From assembly GCF_918731615.1 (NCBI RefSeq), contig NZ_OU957226.1, positions 3,411,501 through 3,475,500 of the forward strand: DNA of 64,000 nucleotides, read 5' to 3'. Shown here piece after piece: positions 55,502 to 63,535 of the stretch. The position numbers and the translations under genes are program-made. Source of the stretch: Flavobacterium sp. CECT 9288. Lineage in GTDB: Bacteria > Bacteroidota > Bacteroidia > Flavobacteriales > Flavobacteriaceae. Each line of letters starts with the position of its first letter. Position 1 is the stretch's first letter. The notes under the pieces were generated by a model. The model saw only the letters and a list, made by a program, of their open reading frames with translations, made no database searches and was not told the DNA's origin.

Positions 55502-56509
55502 TTAACAGGCAAATTTATATGTGTTTATGTATGGAGTTTGTCTGTTAATTACAGAAAAAACGCGACCAATAATTTTACATTTTACATTGTTTAAAACTAG
55601 CATCGCATTTTTACCTTCTCCTTTTTTTCGTTCATAATACTCTTTGAGCTGTGGGTCATGTTTCACTGCCACTATAGCACACATTTGTAATATTGATTTC
55701 ATCTTTTTATCTGCCATATGATTCACTTTGGTTCGTCCTTTAATACTCGAACCCGAACTATATTCAAAAGGGGCGGTTCCAGCATAACAAGCAAATTTTC
55801 TAGCATTATCAAAAGCCGTAAATGCTCTTGTAGCAATTAGCATATAGATTGCTGTTTTGTCTCCAACACCAGGAACACTTTTTAGTAACTCAAATTGTTT
55901 TTTTAATTCAATTTCAGTTGAAATTATTGCTTTCATTTCTTTTTCAATCGCTTTTAATGTCGTTTTTAGAAACTTTACAGTTTTATTATTTATTCCTGAA
56001 ATTGATTTGTAAACTTGTTTTGGCATAAAATCAATATTCTCTTTTGTCGCTTCAAAAATCTTAAAGGATTTCATCACTTTTTCTCGTTCAGTATAAAGTA
56101 ATTTTAGTTGCTGAATTGCAGTTTCGGGTAATGTTGAAAGTTTAAGTTTGTCAATATTTCGAATACTATATAAAGCAATATCCTTTGCGTCTGCTTTATC
56201 ATTTTTACCTCTTGAAATACCTTTAGAACGCTTAATTTCTATGGCAGGAACAATCCAGTAATCCAGTTTTTCATCAGATAAATGACTACTCAAAGGAAAT
56301 GTATAAACGCCTGTGTTTTCGCAACAAAATAAAACAGTAGTCAAATCAACTTTCTGTTTTATTAAGTTTTTTAAAATTTCCTTTATTCCTTTTAAATTAT
56401 TCTCTACAATGAAATGATTAGATACATTGGGAGACTGTTTTTCTAAAATAACTACATCCAATTTCGATTTTGAAATGTCAATACCTACATAAAATAAATA
56501 GTTTTTCAT
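55502..56509 (-). CDS. IS110-family transposase, copy B
   Basis: The 335-residue product is identical to the transposase at 53700-54707, with the same DEDD and Transposase_20 domains and the same catalytic residues. Both copies look intact. The inverted pair can recombine and invert the 0.7-kb toxin/immunity segment between them. Confidence 0.95.
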   Translation of the reverse strand: MKNYLFYVGIDISKSKLDVVILEKQSPNVSNHFIVENNLKGIKEILKNLIKQKVDLTTVLFCCENTGVYTFPLSSHLSDEKLDYWIVPAIEIKRSKGISRGKNDKADAKDIALYSIRNIDKLKLSTLPETAIQQLKLLYTEREKVMKSFKIFEATKENIDFMPKQVYKSISGINNKTVKFLKTTLKAIEKEMKAIISTEIELKKQFELLKSVPGVGDKTAIYMLIATRAFTAFDNARKFACYAGTAPFEYSSGSSIKGRTKVNHMADKKMKSILQMCAIVAVKHDPQLKEYYERKKGEGKNAMLVLNNVKCKIIGRVFSVINRQTPYINTYKFAC

Positions 56510-56538
56510 AACTTTGAATTTAGGATAAACAAAATGTT

Positions 56539-56679
56539 GAACTTCTTTAGAGCCTTTATTAGACCTCGATGTCTATCATTCTATTTGAAGCAATTCAACG
56601 GGATTCAAGGAGAAGACAGAGGACTAATGCGCGATATAAGTCATACTTAGCGGATTTGTTAGTTCACCTCTGTTTTCCT
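56539..56679 (-). ncRNA. Predicted bridge RNA of IS110 copy B
   Basis: Mirror of the predicted RNA at 53530-53670, with the same two guide loops. Its left-target guide CAAATCCGC matches the target of this copy (GCAAATCC plus GC core) at all nine positions. Confidence 0.62.
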
Positions 56680-56769
56680 TTGAATAAATTTAGTGTTTTT
56701 TATCTAATACAAAGTAAAGGCGGATTTGCAATCCGTGCCCATAACAATGAGCCACAAACATAATCCGTA

Positions 56770-56846
56770 CCCAGCTGCTCGAAGTATTCTAAAAAAACGT
56801 TCTTAAAAACTGCGAGCTGATGCGAGAATGTCTCTGACTTTGCGCC
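56770..56846 (+). repeat. 77-bp direct repeat, copy 2
   Basis: Starts CCCAGCTGCTCGAAGTATT and ends CTCTGACTTTGCGCC; partner of 55293-55369. Confidence 0.7.
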
Positions 56847-56865
56847 ATTATATATTGTATTGCAA

Positions 56866-56909
56866 CGCAGATTCGCAGATTAAAAATTACTATAATCTGC
56901 GAATCTGCG
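56866..56909. repeat. 17-bp inverted repeat downstream of trpS
   Basis: CGCAGATTCGCAGATTA / TAATCTGCGAATCTGCG, perfect over 17 bases with a ten-base centre; each arm itself repeats GCAGATT. There is no T-run after it on the minus strand, so it is not a classic terminator for trpS, though it may act as a barrier to 3' exonucleases. Confidence 0.6.
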
Positions 56910-56927
56910 GTTATTTTAAAAAGGTAA

Positions 56928-57902
56928 TTATATTTCGAATCCTAGTTTTTCGCGCACTTTGGCTAGTACACCATTGGCCACAGCCGAAGCTTTTTGAGCA
57001 CCTATTTTTAAAAGTGCATCTACTTCGTTAAGATTGCTCATGTAGTAGTTGTATTTTTCTCTTTCGGTTTTAAAGGTTTCGCAAATCAATTCAAACAAGG
57101 CTTGCTTTGCGTGACCGTAACCGTAATTGCCGCCTAGATAATTAGCACGCATTGCTGCTAATTGTTCTTCTGTTGCCAATAAAGCATAAATAGCAAATGC
57201 ATTACACGTATCTGGATTTTTAGGATCTTCTAGTGGTGTACTATCGGTTTCAATACTCATGACTTGTTTGCGTAAGGCTTTGTCATCCAGAAATATATTG
57301 ATAATGTTGTTGGCTGATTTACTCATTTTTCCACCATTAGTTCCTGGAATCAACATGCTGTCTTCTTGAATTTTGGCTTCAGGAAGCACAAAGGTTTCGC
57401 CCATTTGGTGATTAAATCTTGAAGCTACATCACGAGTGATTTCAAGGTGTTGCAACTGGTCTTTTCCTACAGGTACAAACTCGGCATCATACAATAAAAT
57501 ATCAGCGGCCATAAGCATAGGGTAGGAGAACAGTCCTGCATTGACATCATCTAGCCTGTCTGACTTGTCTTTGAAAGAGTGTGCCAAAGTCAAACGCTGG
57601 AACGGAAAAAAGCAGCTCAAGTACCAAGACAATTCTGCCGTTTGTGGCACATCTGATTGTCTGTAAAATACCACTTTTTCTACATTTAATCCGCAAGCCA
57701 GCCAAGCTGCTGCTGTGCTGTAGGTATTGGTTCGTAGTGTTGTTCCGTCTTTTATTTGAGTAACCGAATGCAAATCAGCAATGAACAAAAAAGATTCATT
57801 TTCGGGTTTGTTTGAGAGTGCTATTGCGGGTATAATTGCGCCTAGAAGATTTCCTAAATGTGGTGTCCCTGTACTTTGAACCCCGGTAAGTATTTTTGCC
57901 AT
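56928..57902 (-). CDS. trpS: Tryptophanyl-tRNA synthetase
   Basis: The 324-residue class I enzyme has TGVQSTGTPHLGNLLGAI (HIGH-equivalent PHLGN at 14-18), the adenylate region YPMLMAADILLYDAEFVPVGKDQ, and the KMSKS loop GGKMSKSANNI near 195. It charges tRNA-Trp. The length is typical. It has its own position downstream of the IS region and marks the return of core genes. Confidence 0.96.
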   Translation of the reverse strand: MAKILTGVQSTGTPHLGNLLGAIIPAIALSNKPENESFLFIADLHSVTQIKDGTTLRTNTYSTAAAWLACGLNVEKVVFYRQSDVPQTAELSWYLSCFFPFQRLTLAHSFKDKSDRLDDVNAGLFSYPMLMAADILLYDAEFVPVGKDQLQHLEITRDVASRFNHQMGETFVLPEAKIQEDSMLIPGTNGGKMSKSANNIINIFLDDKALRKQVMSIETDSTPLEDPKNPDTCNAFAIYALLATEEQLAAMRANYLGGNYGYGHAKQALFELICETFKTEREKYNYYMSNLNEVDALLKIGAQKASAVANGVLAKVREKLGFEI

Positions 57903-58149
57903 TATGATTTTAACTTTTCCCGCAAAGTTCGCAAAGTTTTTTATTTATTACCGCAAAATTGTAAATTTTAAAATAAGGAGCCCCGATTGTTATTTGCTTA
58001 TTTTTTGAAAAGAAATAAACGATTCGGTTTCATAAATCAGCATTTTTTGCAAAATAGATTTACATAGAAAACTTTGTTTTAATTTTTGAATAAAAAAACA
58101 CAAGGTTTCCATGGAGCGTTTTACCATCTGATTTCTTACTTTTGGAGCT

Positions 58150-58911
58150 ATGAAAGCAATCAAAATTATTTTTTGGGTACTGTGGCGTGTTTGGTTTTAT
58201 GTTCTAATGGCACTACCCATTCTGGTCATGTTTCCCTTTTTAGTATTGTCTATCGTGTCAGAGCGCGGATATCCTTACTTTTTTAAGATGGCTCGTATTT
58301 GGGCCAAGTGTATCCTATTTGGTATGGGTTTTTATTATAAAATTGATGAAGACCAGGCTTTAATTCCTCACAAGAGTTATATGCTAGTGGCCAATCATAC
58401 TTCTATGACTGACATTATGCTGATGCTTGCTATTACCAAGAACCCGTTTGTTTTTGTTGGTAAAAAAGAACTTTCTAAGATTCCCTTATTTGGTTTTTTC
58501 TACAAAAGAACGTGTATTCTTGTAGATAGAAATTCATCAAAAAGTAGGTTAGAAGTTTTTGATAGAGCTCAAAAAAGGATTCAACAAGGATTAAGCATTT
58601 GTATTTTTCCCGAAGGCGGTGTCCCTGATGATGAATCTATTGTATTGGATGCTTTCAAAGACGGTGCTTTTAGACTGGCAGTAGATCACGGACTACCTAT
58701 TGTGCCTATTACGTTACCTGATAATAAAAAACGATTTTCATTTACTTTTTTGAGTGGTAGTCCAGGTTTAATGCGTGTTAAAATTCACCATCACGTTCCC
58801 ACTACAGCTGTTGATGGTGTAGATCGAAAAGAAATTCGGGATCAAGTGCGTTCCACCATTTACCATCAGTTGTTGTTATTTGCAGCAGGATCTTCTAAAA
58901 CTCATAACTAA
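58150..58911 (+). CDS. plsC: 1-acyl-sn-glycerol-3-phosphate acyltransferase
   Basis: The 253-residue membrane-associated enzyme has one or two N-terminal helices (about 5-40), the HX4D motif VANHTSMTDIML, the FVGKKELSKIPLFG region and FPEGGVPDDE, followed by VPITLPDNK. It adds the second acyl chain to make phosphatidic acid. A TAnnTTTG element (58137-58144) lies only 6 bases before the ATG. Its 3' end overlaps the convergent beta-barrel gene by 17 bases. Confidence 0.93.
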   Translation: MKAIKIIFWVLWRVWFYVLMALPILVMFPFLVLSIVSERGYPYFFKMARIWAKCILFGMGFYYKIDEDQALIPHKSYMLVANHTSMTDIMLMLAITKNPFVFVGKKELSKIPLFGFFYKRTCILVDRNSSKSRLEVFDRAQKRIQQGLSICIFPEGGVPDDESIVLDAFKDGAFRLAVDHGLPIVPITLPDNKKRFSFTFLSGSPGLMRVKIHHHVPTTAVDGVDRKEIRDQVRSTIYHQLLLFAAGSSKTHN

Positions 58912-60298
58912 TTCCGGTATATACTCCCATTACCATCGGCTTAAAGTTACTGCTGTTGTTTGTAAAAGTATTTATTTGGTACTTGAGCATGGGCTCTAAA
59001 CTGAGTTGAAATGATTTTATGAGTTTGTAGCGTACTCCAAAGCCAAAATTAGTACTAAAGTGTACCGAATTTAAATTGGTTGCGCTACCAAGGGTTCCAT
59101 TGAACCCTTCAGATTCCAATCTCACTTCATTATCCTTTAAAAGTAATGTACTAACACCTGCAATGAGATGTATTCCTATTTTTTTATCAATTACTGCATA
59201 GGACATTTCAAACGGAATTTCAAAATAATTCATCTGTTGGTTTAGTGCTCCTACATTGTTTTTTTGTAAGTTTTTCTCAAAACTAGATAGGGTAGTAGCG
59301 CCATTGTTGTTAGTAATTTCAATGGATGAAGAATTCCTGAAGTTAATGTTTGATACGGTATTATTTCTTAGTCCTGCTGTATAGGACACATTGTTTGTAT
59401 TGTACCCTAAGGCTAACCTGTTTATACCACTGCGCAGGCTCATTTTTTGGTTCAAAGCATAGTGTATACCAATCCCATAACTTGATGAGTTGTCATTCGT
59501 TTTTTTATTTTGAGCCAGTTGAGGATCCAGTGCAGATCCGCTGCTGTTTGTGTTTAAATATACGGCTGCAACAGTAGGTGTTATTTTCCATTTGTTACCC
59601 TTTGTTGGGTTAGATTCTGGAGTTGTATTTTTATTTTTTAAAATTTCTTCCAAAGTGTTTATGGCAGCGCTCACTTCTTTATTTGTAACGGCTTGCGTCT
59701 TATTAAACATTTCAGTGTCAGTAATTTGTTTCTTTGATTGCGCATTTTGTACGGCTATGATATCTTTTGCAACGACACTGTTATCTTGTTGTTGTGCTAA
59801 TGCTAACCCTTCTGAATCTTTTATAGCGTTATCACTTACCGATGTATTATTTTTTTGGATATGAACGAGATAATCCTTTTTATTCTTCTTTTGGTTCGAA
59901 TTGATTTTAGGTCCAGTAACTCGTATAGTTTCTTTTTCATAATTCGTTTGGTTTGGTTGTTGGTTAGTCACTACTTGTTGCGGCTCCTTATCAATGAGGT
60001 TTGGTTTGGTGATGAACTTCTTTTTTTGGAGCGTTTCTTTTTCTCTAGCTTTTGATTGGTTTACAATCTTTATTTCAGGTTTTGAACCCGCATATTGTGT
60101 TTTTTGAACTAGCAATAACCCTACCAATAATGAGGCCGCAATTCCACTTATTTTAAGCCAAAACGGTAAAACCTTTCGTCTTTTCTTTTTTTTGCGTAAA
60201 CTTAGTTCAATAGCTTCCCACACCTGTGGCTCAGGTTGGACTTCAAAATCCTTAAATTGTTCTTGAAAATACCGGTCAATATTTTTTTTATCGTGCAT
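58895..60298 (-). CDS. Anti-sigma-like N-terminus fused to an outer-membrane beta-barrel-like domain
   Basis: The 467-residue protein starts with a cytoplasmic segment (DRYFQEQFKDFEVQPEPQVWEAIE, about 7-30) like Bacteroidota anti-sigma factors, a basic KKKKRRK patch and a membrane helix (about 46-64). A long Asn/Gln/Lys-rich linker follows (about 65-230), then a C-terminal region of alternating strands (ITPTVAAVYLNT ... YGIGIHYALNQKMSLRSG ... FGFGVRYKLIKSFQLSLEP) ending in F, as in OMP barrels. It overlaps the sigma-factor gene by 11 bases, so it should be the regulator of that sigma factor. Confidence 0.75.
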   Translation of the reverse strand: MHDKKNIDRYFQEQFKDFEVQPEPQVWEAIELSLRKKKKRRKVLPFWLKISGIAASLLVGLLLVQKTQYAGSKPEIKIVNQSKAREKETLQKKKFITKPNLIDKEPQQVVTNQQPNQTNYEKETIRVTGPKINSNQKKNKKDYLVHIQKNNTSVSDNAIKDSEGLALAQQQDNSVVAKDIIAVQNAQSKKQITDTEMFNKTQAVTNKEVSAAINTLEEILKNKNTTPESNPTKGNKWKITPTVAAVYLNTNSSGSALDPQLAQNKKTNDNSSSYGIGIHYALNQKMSLRSGINRLALGYNTNNVSYTAGLRNNTVSNINFRNSSSIEITNNNGATTLSSFEKNLQKNNVGALNQQMNYFEIPFEMSYAVIDKKIGIHLIAGVSTLLLKDNEVRLESEGFNGTLGSATNLNSVHFSTNFGFGVRYKLIKSFQLSLEPMLKYQINTFTNNSSNFKPMVMGVYTGISYEF

Positions 60299-60836
60299 TG
60301 TATTTTGTTCTAGTAGGGTTACCGGTATAAGAATTTATTTTTTCTCTCAAAATCATTCGGGCTCGGGCCAAATTTGATTTAGTTGTGCCCGTAGTGATAT
60401 TGAGTATTTCGGCAATTTCCTTGTGTGAATAGCCGTCTAGTACATATAGACTAAATACTAAACGGTATTGATCAGGTAATTCTTGTACCATTTTGAGTAG
60501 CGTTTCCAGTGCTATGGGTTCATCATCAATTGTAATTTCTTCTTCAGCTAAGTCGGTATCCACAATATTCAAAAACCGTATGTCTTTAAATTTTTGTAAG
60601 GCATTGTTAATCATAACTCTTTTGGCCCAACCTTCAAAAGAGCCCTTGTTACTAAATTGATTTATTTTATTCAAGATGAGTATAAAACCATCATGCAAAT
60701 TGTCTTGTGCATCTGAATAACTCTTAGAATATTTGAGGCAGATTCCAAAAAGTTTTTTTGCAAACAGTCCATACAGCTCCTCTTGTGCTTTTGGACAGTT
60801 TTTTTTACAGTTTGCAATGATTTGATCTAACCCCAC
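60288..60836 (-). CDS. ECF-type RNA polymerase sigma factor (GTG start)
   Basis: The 182-residue protein has sigma region 2 (CLKYSKSYSDAQDNLHDGFILILNKI ... FEGWAKRVMINNAL) and region 4 with HTH (LPDQYRLVFSLYVLDGYSHKEIAEILNITTGTTKSNLARA). The frame opens at GTG (60836), 15 bases after the stop of the lipoprotein gene; there is no ATG upstream before a stop. Region 1 and 3 are absent, as usual for ECF factors. It is the middle gene of lipoprotein-sigma-anti-sigma-like. Confidence 0.92.
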   Translation of the reverse strand: MGLDQIIANCKKNCPKAQEELYGLFAKKLFGICLKYSKSYSDAQDNLHDGFILILNKINQFSNKGSFEGWAKRVMINNALQKFKDIRFLNIVDTDLAEEEITIDDEPIALETLLKMVQELPDQYRLVFSLYVLDGYSHKEIAEILNITTGTTKSNLARARMILREKINSYTGNPTRTKYNAR

Positions 60837-60851
60837 AATTTGTTGTTCTAT

Positions 60852-61262
60852 TTAGTTGTCTACTTTAATTTCTTTTTCTTCAAATATAGACACCCCATTA
60901 GCGTCTTTGCCTTTGTAAAATTTAAAAATATACGAACCCGTATTGGTTACATAAAATTGAAACGAAACTTCTGATATTGGAGGTAAAGCTTGGTTACAAA
61001 TTTGATCCTTATCTACTACAGTTTGTATGCCAATGGTTCTTACGTTGAGGTTTTTATCGTAGTAAATCCCTTGATATCCATGGCAACTAGTTGGTTTTTG
61101 ATATTTGAGTGTAATGGTGTAGGTTTCTCCTAGCTTAAAAGAGGCAGGAACTTCATAACTAGCTACAGGCAATACTTCATAACTGTAATTTGGGTAATCA
61201 TTGTCAGGGCTACAAGAAAGGAATGAGGCCCATAATAGTGTTAAAGCAATAATTTTTTTCAT
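60852..61262 (-). CDS. Lipoprotein of unknown function in the sigma operon
   Basis: The 136-residue protein has a lipobox (FLSC, Cys 17) and a beta-rich body with TYTITLKYQKPTSCHGYQG and two further Cys (TSCHG, QICNQ) that could form a disulfide. It lies 15 bases upstream of the sigma factor on the same strand and could be a sensed or regulated envelope component. No family recognised. Confidence 0.7.
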   Translation of the reverse strand: MKKIIALTLLWASFLSCSPDNDYPNYSYEVLPVASYEVPASFKLGETYTITLKYQKPTSCHGYQGIYYDKNLNVRTIGIQTVVDKDQICNQALPPISEVSFQFYVTNTGSYIFKFYKGKDANGVSIFEEKEIKVDN

Positions 61263-61384
61263 CTTTTTACATTTTTAGAATTTGACACTTATTTCAAAGG
61301 CTTGGGTTGAATTGTAGTTTCGGCCCAAACATTTGTTTTTTTAAATAGAGGTATCTTTGATAAAAAGGTTGCGTTTAAAGCAAA

Positions 61385-61409
61385 AAAAACCCGAAAAAAT
61401 CGGGTTTTT
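61385..61409 (-). terminator. Terminator of recA
   Basis: AAACCCGA / TCGGGTTT stem; the minus strand continues with a T-run (A-run at 61382-61389), 7 bases after the recA stop. Confidence 0.75.
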
Positions 61410-61415
61410 AAAAAA

Positions 61416-62447
61416 TTATTCTCCAGCTAATTCTTTAATTCTAGCTTTAATTTTAAGTTCTAGCTCATCGGCTAGTTCTGGATTGTCTTTAATTAAGGTT
61501 TTAACAGCATCCCGACCTTGACCTAATTTGGTTTCGCCGTAACTAAACCAAGAACCTGCTTTTTTAATTATTTCAAATTCTACTGCTAAGTCTAATATCT
61601 CACCTGTTTTTGAAATTCCTTCGCCATACATGATGTCAAATTCGGCTACTTTAAATGGCGGTGCCACTTTGTTTTTAACTACTTTTACTTTGGTTCTGTT
61701 TCCTAAAACATTATCACCATCCTTTATTTGTGTAGAACGACGAATGTCTAATCGTACAGATGCATAAAATTTCAAGGCATTACCACCCGTTGTAGTTTCT
61801 GGATTACCAAACATAACTCCGATTTTTTCTCTCAACTGGTTGATAAAAAATACTGTACAATTTGTTTTGCTTATGGTTCCAGTTAATTTTCTTAAAGCTT
61901 GTGACATTAATCTAGCGTGCAATCCCATTTTAGAATCACCCATTTCTCCTTCAATTTCACTTTTTGGTGTCAAGGCAGCTACGGAGTCAATTACTACAAT
62001 ATCAATAGCACCTGAGCGAATTAAATTTTCAGCAATTTCTAAGGCTTGTTCTCCGTTATCAGGTTGAGATATGATTAGGTTTTCAATATCTACTCCTAAT
62101 TTTTCTGCATAATTTCTATCAAATGCGTGCTCTGCATCTATAAATGCTGCAATTCCTCCTGCCTTTTGAGCTTCGGCAATAGCGTGCAACGTTAAAGTTG
62201 TTTTACCTGATGATTCTGGTCCGTAGATTTCAATGATTCTTCCTTTCGGATATCCATTTACGCCAAGAGCTAAATCAACTCCCAAAGATCCCGAAGAAAT
62301 TACTTCTACTTCTTCAATGGCTTTATCTCCCATTTTCATTACAGTACCTTTTCCGTAGGTCTTGTCTAGTTTGTCAAGCGTAAGTTGTAACGCTTTTAAT
62401 TTAGATTCTTTTTCTGTACTCATCTTCTCTTTTACCTTTTCTTTCAT
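61416..62447 (-). CDS. recA: Recombinase A
   Basis: The RecA ATPase is complete: Walker [24 protein letters not shown], Walker [18 protein letters not shown], the L1/L2 loops ([15 protein letters not shown] and [20 protein letters not shown]) and a normal C-terminus. It drives homologous recombination and SOS induction. The longest frame (343 residues) opens at 62447. A second ATG at 62423 (MSTEKESK, 335 residues) is preceded by AAAGAGAAG and gives the length usual for Flavobacterium RecA, so that start is at least as likely. Confidence 0.97.
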   Translation of the reverse strand: MKEKVKEKMSTEKESKLKALQLTLDKLDKTYGKGTVMKMGDKAIEEVEVISSGSLGVDLALGVNGYPKGRIIEIYGPESSGKTTLTLHAIAEAQKAGGIAAFIDAEHAFDRNYAEKLGVDIENLIISQPDNGEQALEIAENLIRSGAIDIVVIDSVAALTPKSEIEGEMGDSKMGLHARLMSQALRKLTGTISKTNCTVFFINQLREKIGVMFGNPETTTGGNALKFYASVRLDIRRSTQIKDGDNVLGNRTKVKVVKNKVAPPFKVAEFDIMYGEGISKTGEILDLAVEFEIIKKAGSWFSYGETKLGQGRDAVKTLIKDNPELADELELKIKARIKELAGE

Positions 62448-62605
62448 CTATTTTTGTTTGTAACGCTATGAATTTAAGTGGTGTACCTTGGCAGCCACAA
62501 TTTGATTATTGCAATTGATATATTGTTCTTGTAAAAATACTTCTTTTTCAATTACAATTTTTCCTTTCGATAAAAATTTGAAATCTATTTTCTAATTTAT
62601 CGTTA

Positions 62606-63115
62606 TTAGGTAAACAAAGCCTTTAATTCTGTGGCATCATGCGGATTCATTTTTCCAGCCAAAACTAAGCTCAATTGTTTGCGTCTAAGTGCTGCTTCAA
62701 AACGTTGTTTTTCTAGTTCTGTTTCGGGAACAATTTGAGGAACTTCTACAGGTCGACCAGTGTCATCTACTGCAACAAAGGTATAGATGGCTTCGTTTGC
62801 TTTGGTTTTATTTCCAGATTCTCTATCCTCTACCCAAATATCAATATATATTTCCATAGAACTTTTAAAAGCTCTAGAAACTTTTGCTTCAACAGTAACT
62901 ACGCTCCCTAGCGGAATTGCTCTATTAAACGCAACATGATTTACAGATGCGGTAACTACAATTCGGCGTGAATGTCTTCTTGCGGCTATACTGGCAGCAC
63001 GATCCATTCTTGCCAGCAATTCTCCTCCAAAAAGGTTGTTCAAGGGATTGGTTTCACTAGGTAATACAAGATCGGTGAGTGTTGTTAAAGACTCAGATGG
63101 ATTTTTTGGTGTCAT
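62606..63115 (-). CDS. Acyl-CoA thioesterase (hotdog fold)
   Basis: The 169-residue protein reads LVLPSETNPLNNLFGGELLARMDRAASIAARRHS, the hotdog helix with the catalytic Asn/Asp region of YciA/ACOT-type thioesterases, and then VTVEAKVSRAFKSSMEIYIDIW. It hydrolyses acyl-CoA; chain-length preference is unknown. It lies between recA and the DoxX-like gene, 31 bases after the latter. Confidence 0.9.
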   Translation of the reverse strand: MTPKNPSESLTTLTDLVLPSETNPLNNLFGGELLARMDRAASIAARRHSRRIVVTASVNHVAFNRAIPLGSVVTVEAKVSRAFKSSMEIYIDIWVEDRESGNKTKANEAIYTFVAVDDTGRPVEVPQIVPETELEKQRFEAALRRKQLSLVLAGKMNPHDATELKALFT

Positions 63116-63146
63116 ATATAAAAGTTCTTATTTCAAAACAAATGGA

Positions 63147-63530
63147 TTAATTCAATAAATAAACGGCAAAAATTGCGGGCATAAAATAAATTACAATAGT
63201 TCTTGCGCCGTCATAATCCTTGGCTAAACGCTGCCCAAAAAGAAGCATTAACAAAGTGATACAGGCAAAAACGGCACCGTAAAACCCAAATATTTTTCCG
63301 CCATTAATGAACATTTCAATACAACCTACTACACTTAATATTCCCGTAATTAGTTCCAGAACAAGAACGTTCAGTAAAGCTAGTGGTACTTGATTTTTAA
63401 GTGGTGTGGCAGCAAAATGTCCTTTAAGCCATTCCACATTGTCTTTCCAATAAAATAGTTTGTCATAACTGGATTGTAAAAAGGTAATAGCCAAAAAAAT
63501 TAAAATTAAAATTGAAGTAGTGTTGTTCAT
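63147..63530 (-). CDS. DoxX-like membrane protein
   Basis: The 127-residue protein has four hydrophobic segments (about 4-20, 43-65, 72-92, 105-125) and the layout of the DoxX/DoxD family. It is a small inner-membrane protein of unknown redox-related function. It starts 5 bases after the stop of holB and is probably co-transcribed. Confidence 0.72.
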   Translation of the reverse strand: MNNTTSILILIFLAITFLQSSYDKLFYWKDNVEWLKGHFAATPLKNQVPLALLNVLVLELITGILSVVGCIEMFINGGKIFGFYGAVFACITLLMLLFGQRLAKDYDGARTIVIYFMPAIFAVYLLN

Positions 63531-63535
63531 AGGTT

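Larger units (their letters stand above)
55464..56721 (-). mobile_element. IS110-family insertion sequence, copy B (1258 bp incl. both GC cores)
   Basis: Reverse-oriented copy of the element at 53488-54745; coordinates mirror exactly (sum 110209), e.g. both transposase starts are 212 bases from the left boundary. The left target is GGGCACGGATT...AATCCG, the same palindrome as for copy A but with the stem bases exchanged in a compensated way. The right flank starts GATTGAG (minus strand). Confidence 0.85.

Noticed and set aside
53488..56721. Composite transposon carrying the toxin/immunity segment
   Set aside because: IS110 elements recombine through their own core and guide RNA and lack terminal inverted repeats, so two inverted copies are not expected to move the interior as a unit.
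56866..56909. Rho-independent terminator for trpS
   Set aside because: The hairpin is strong but lacks a T-run on the minus strand, so it is listed as an inverted repeat only.
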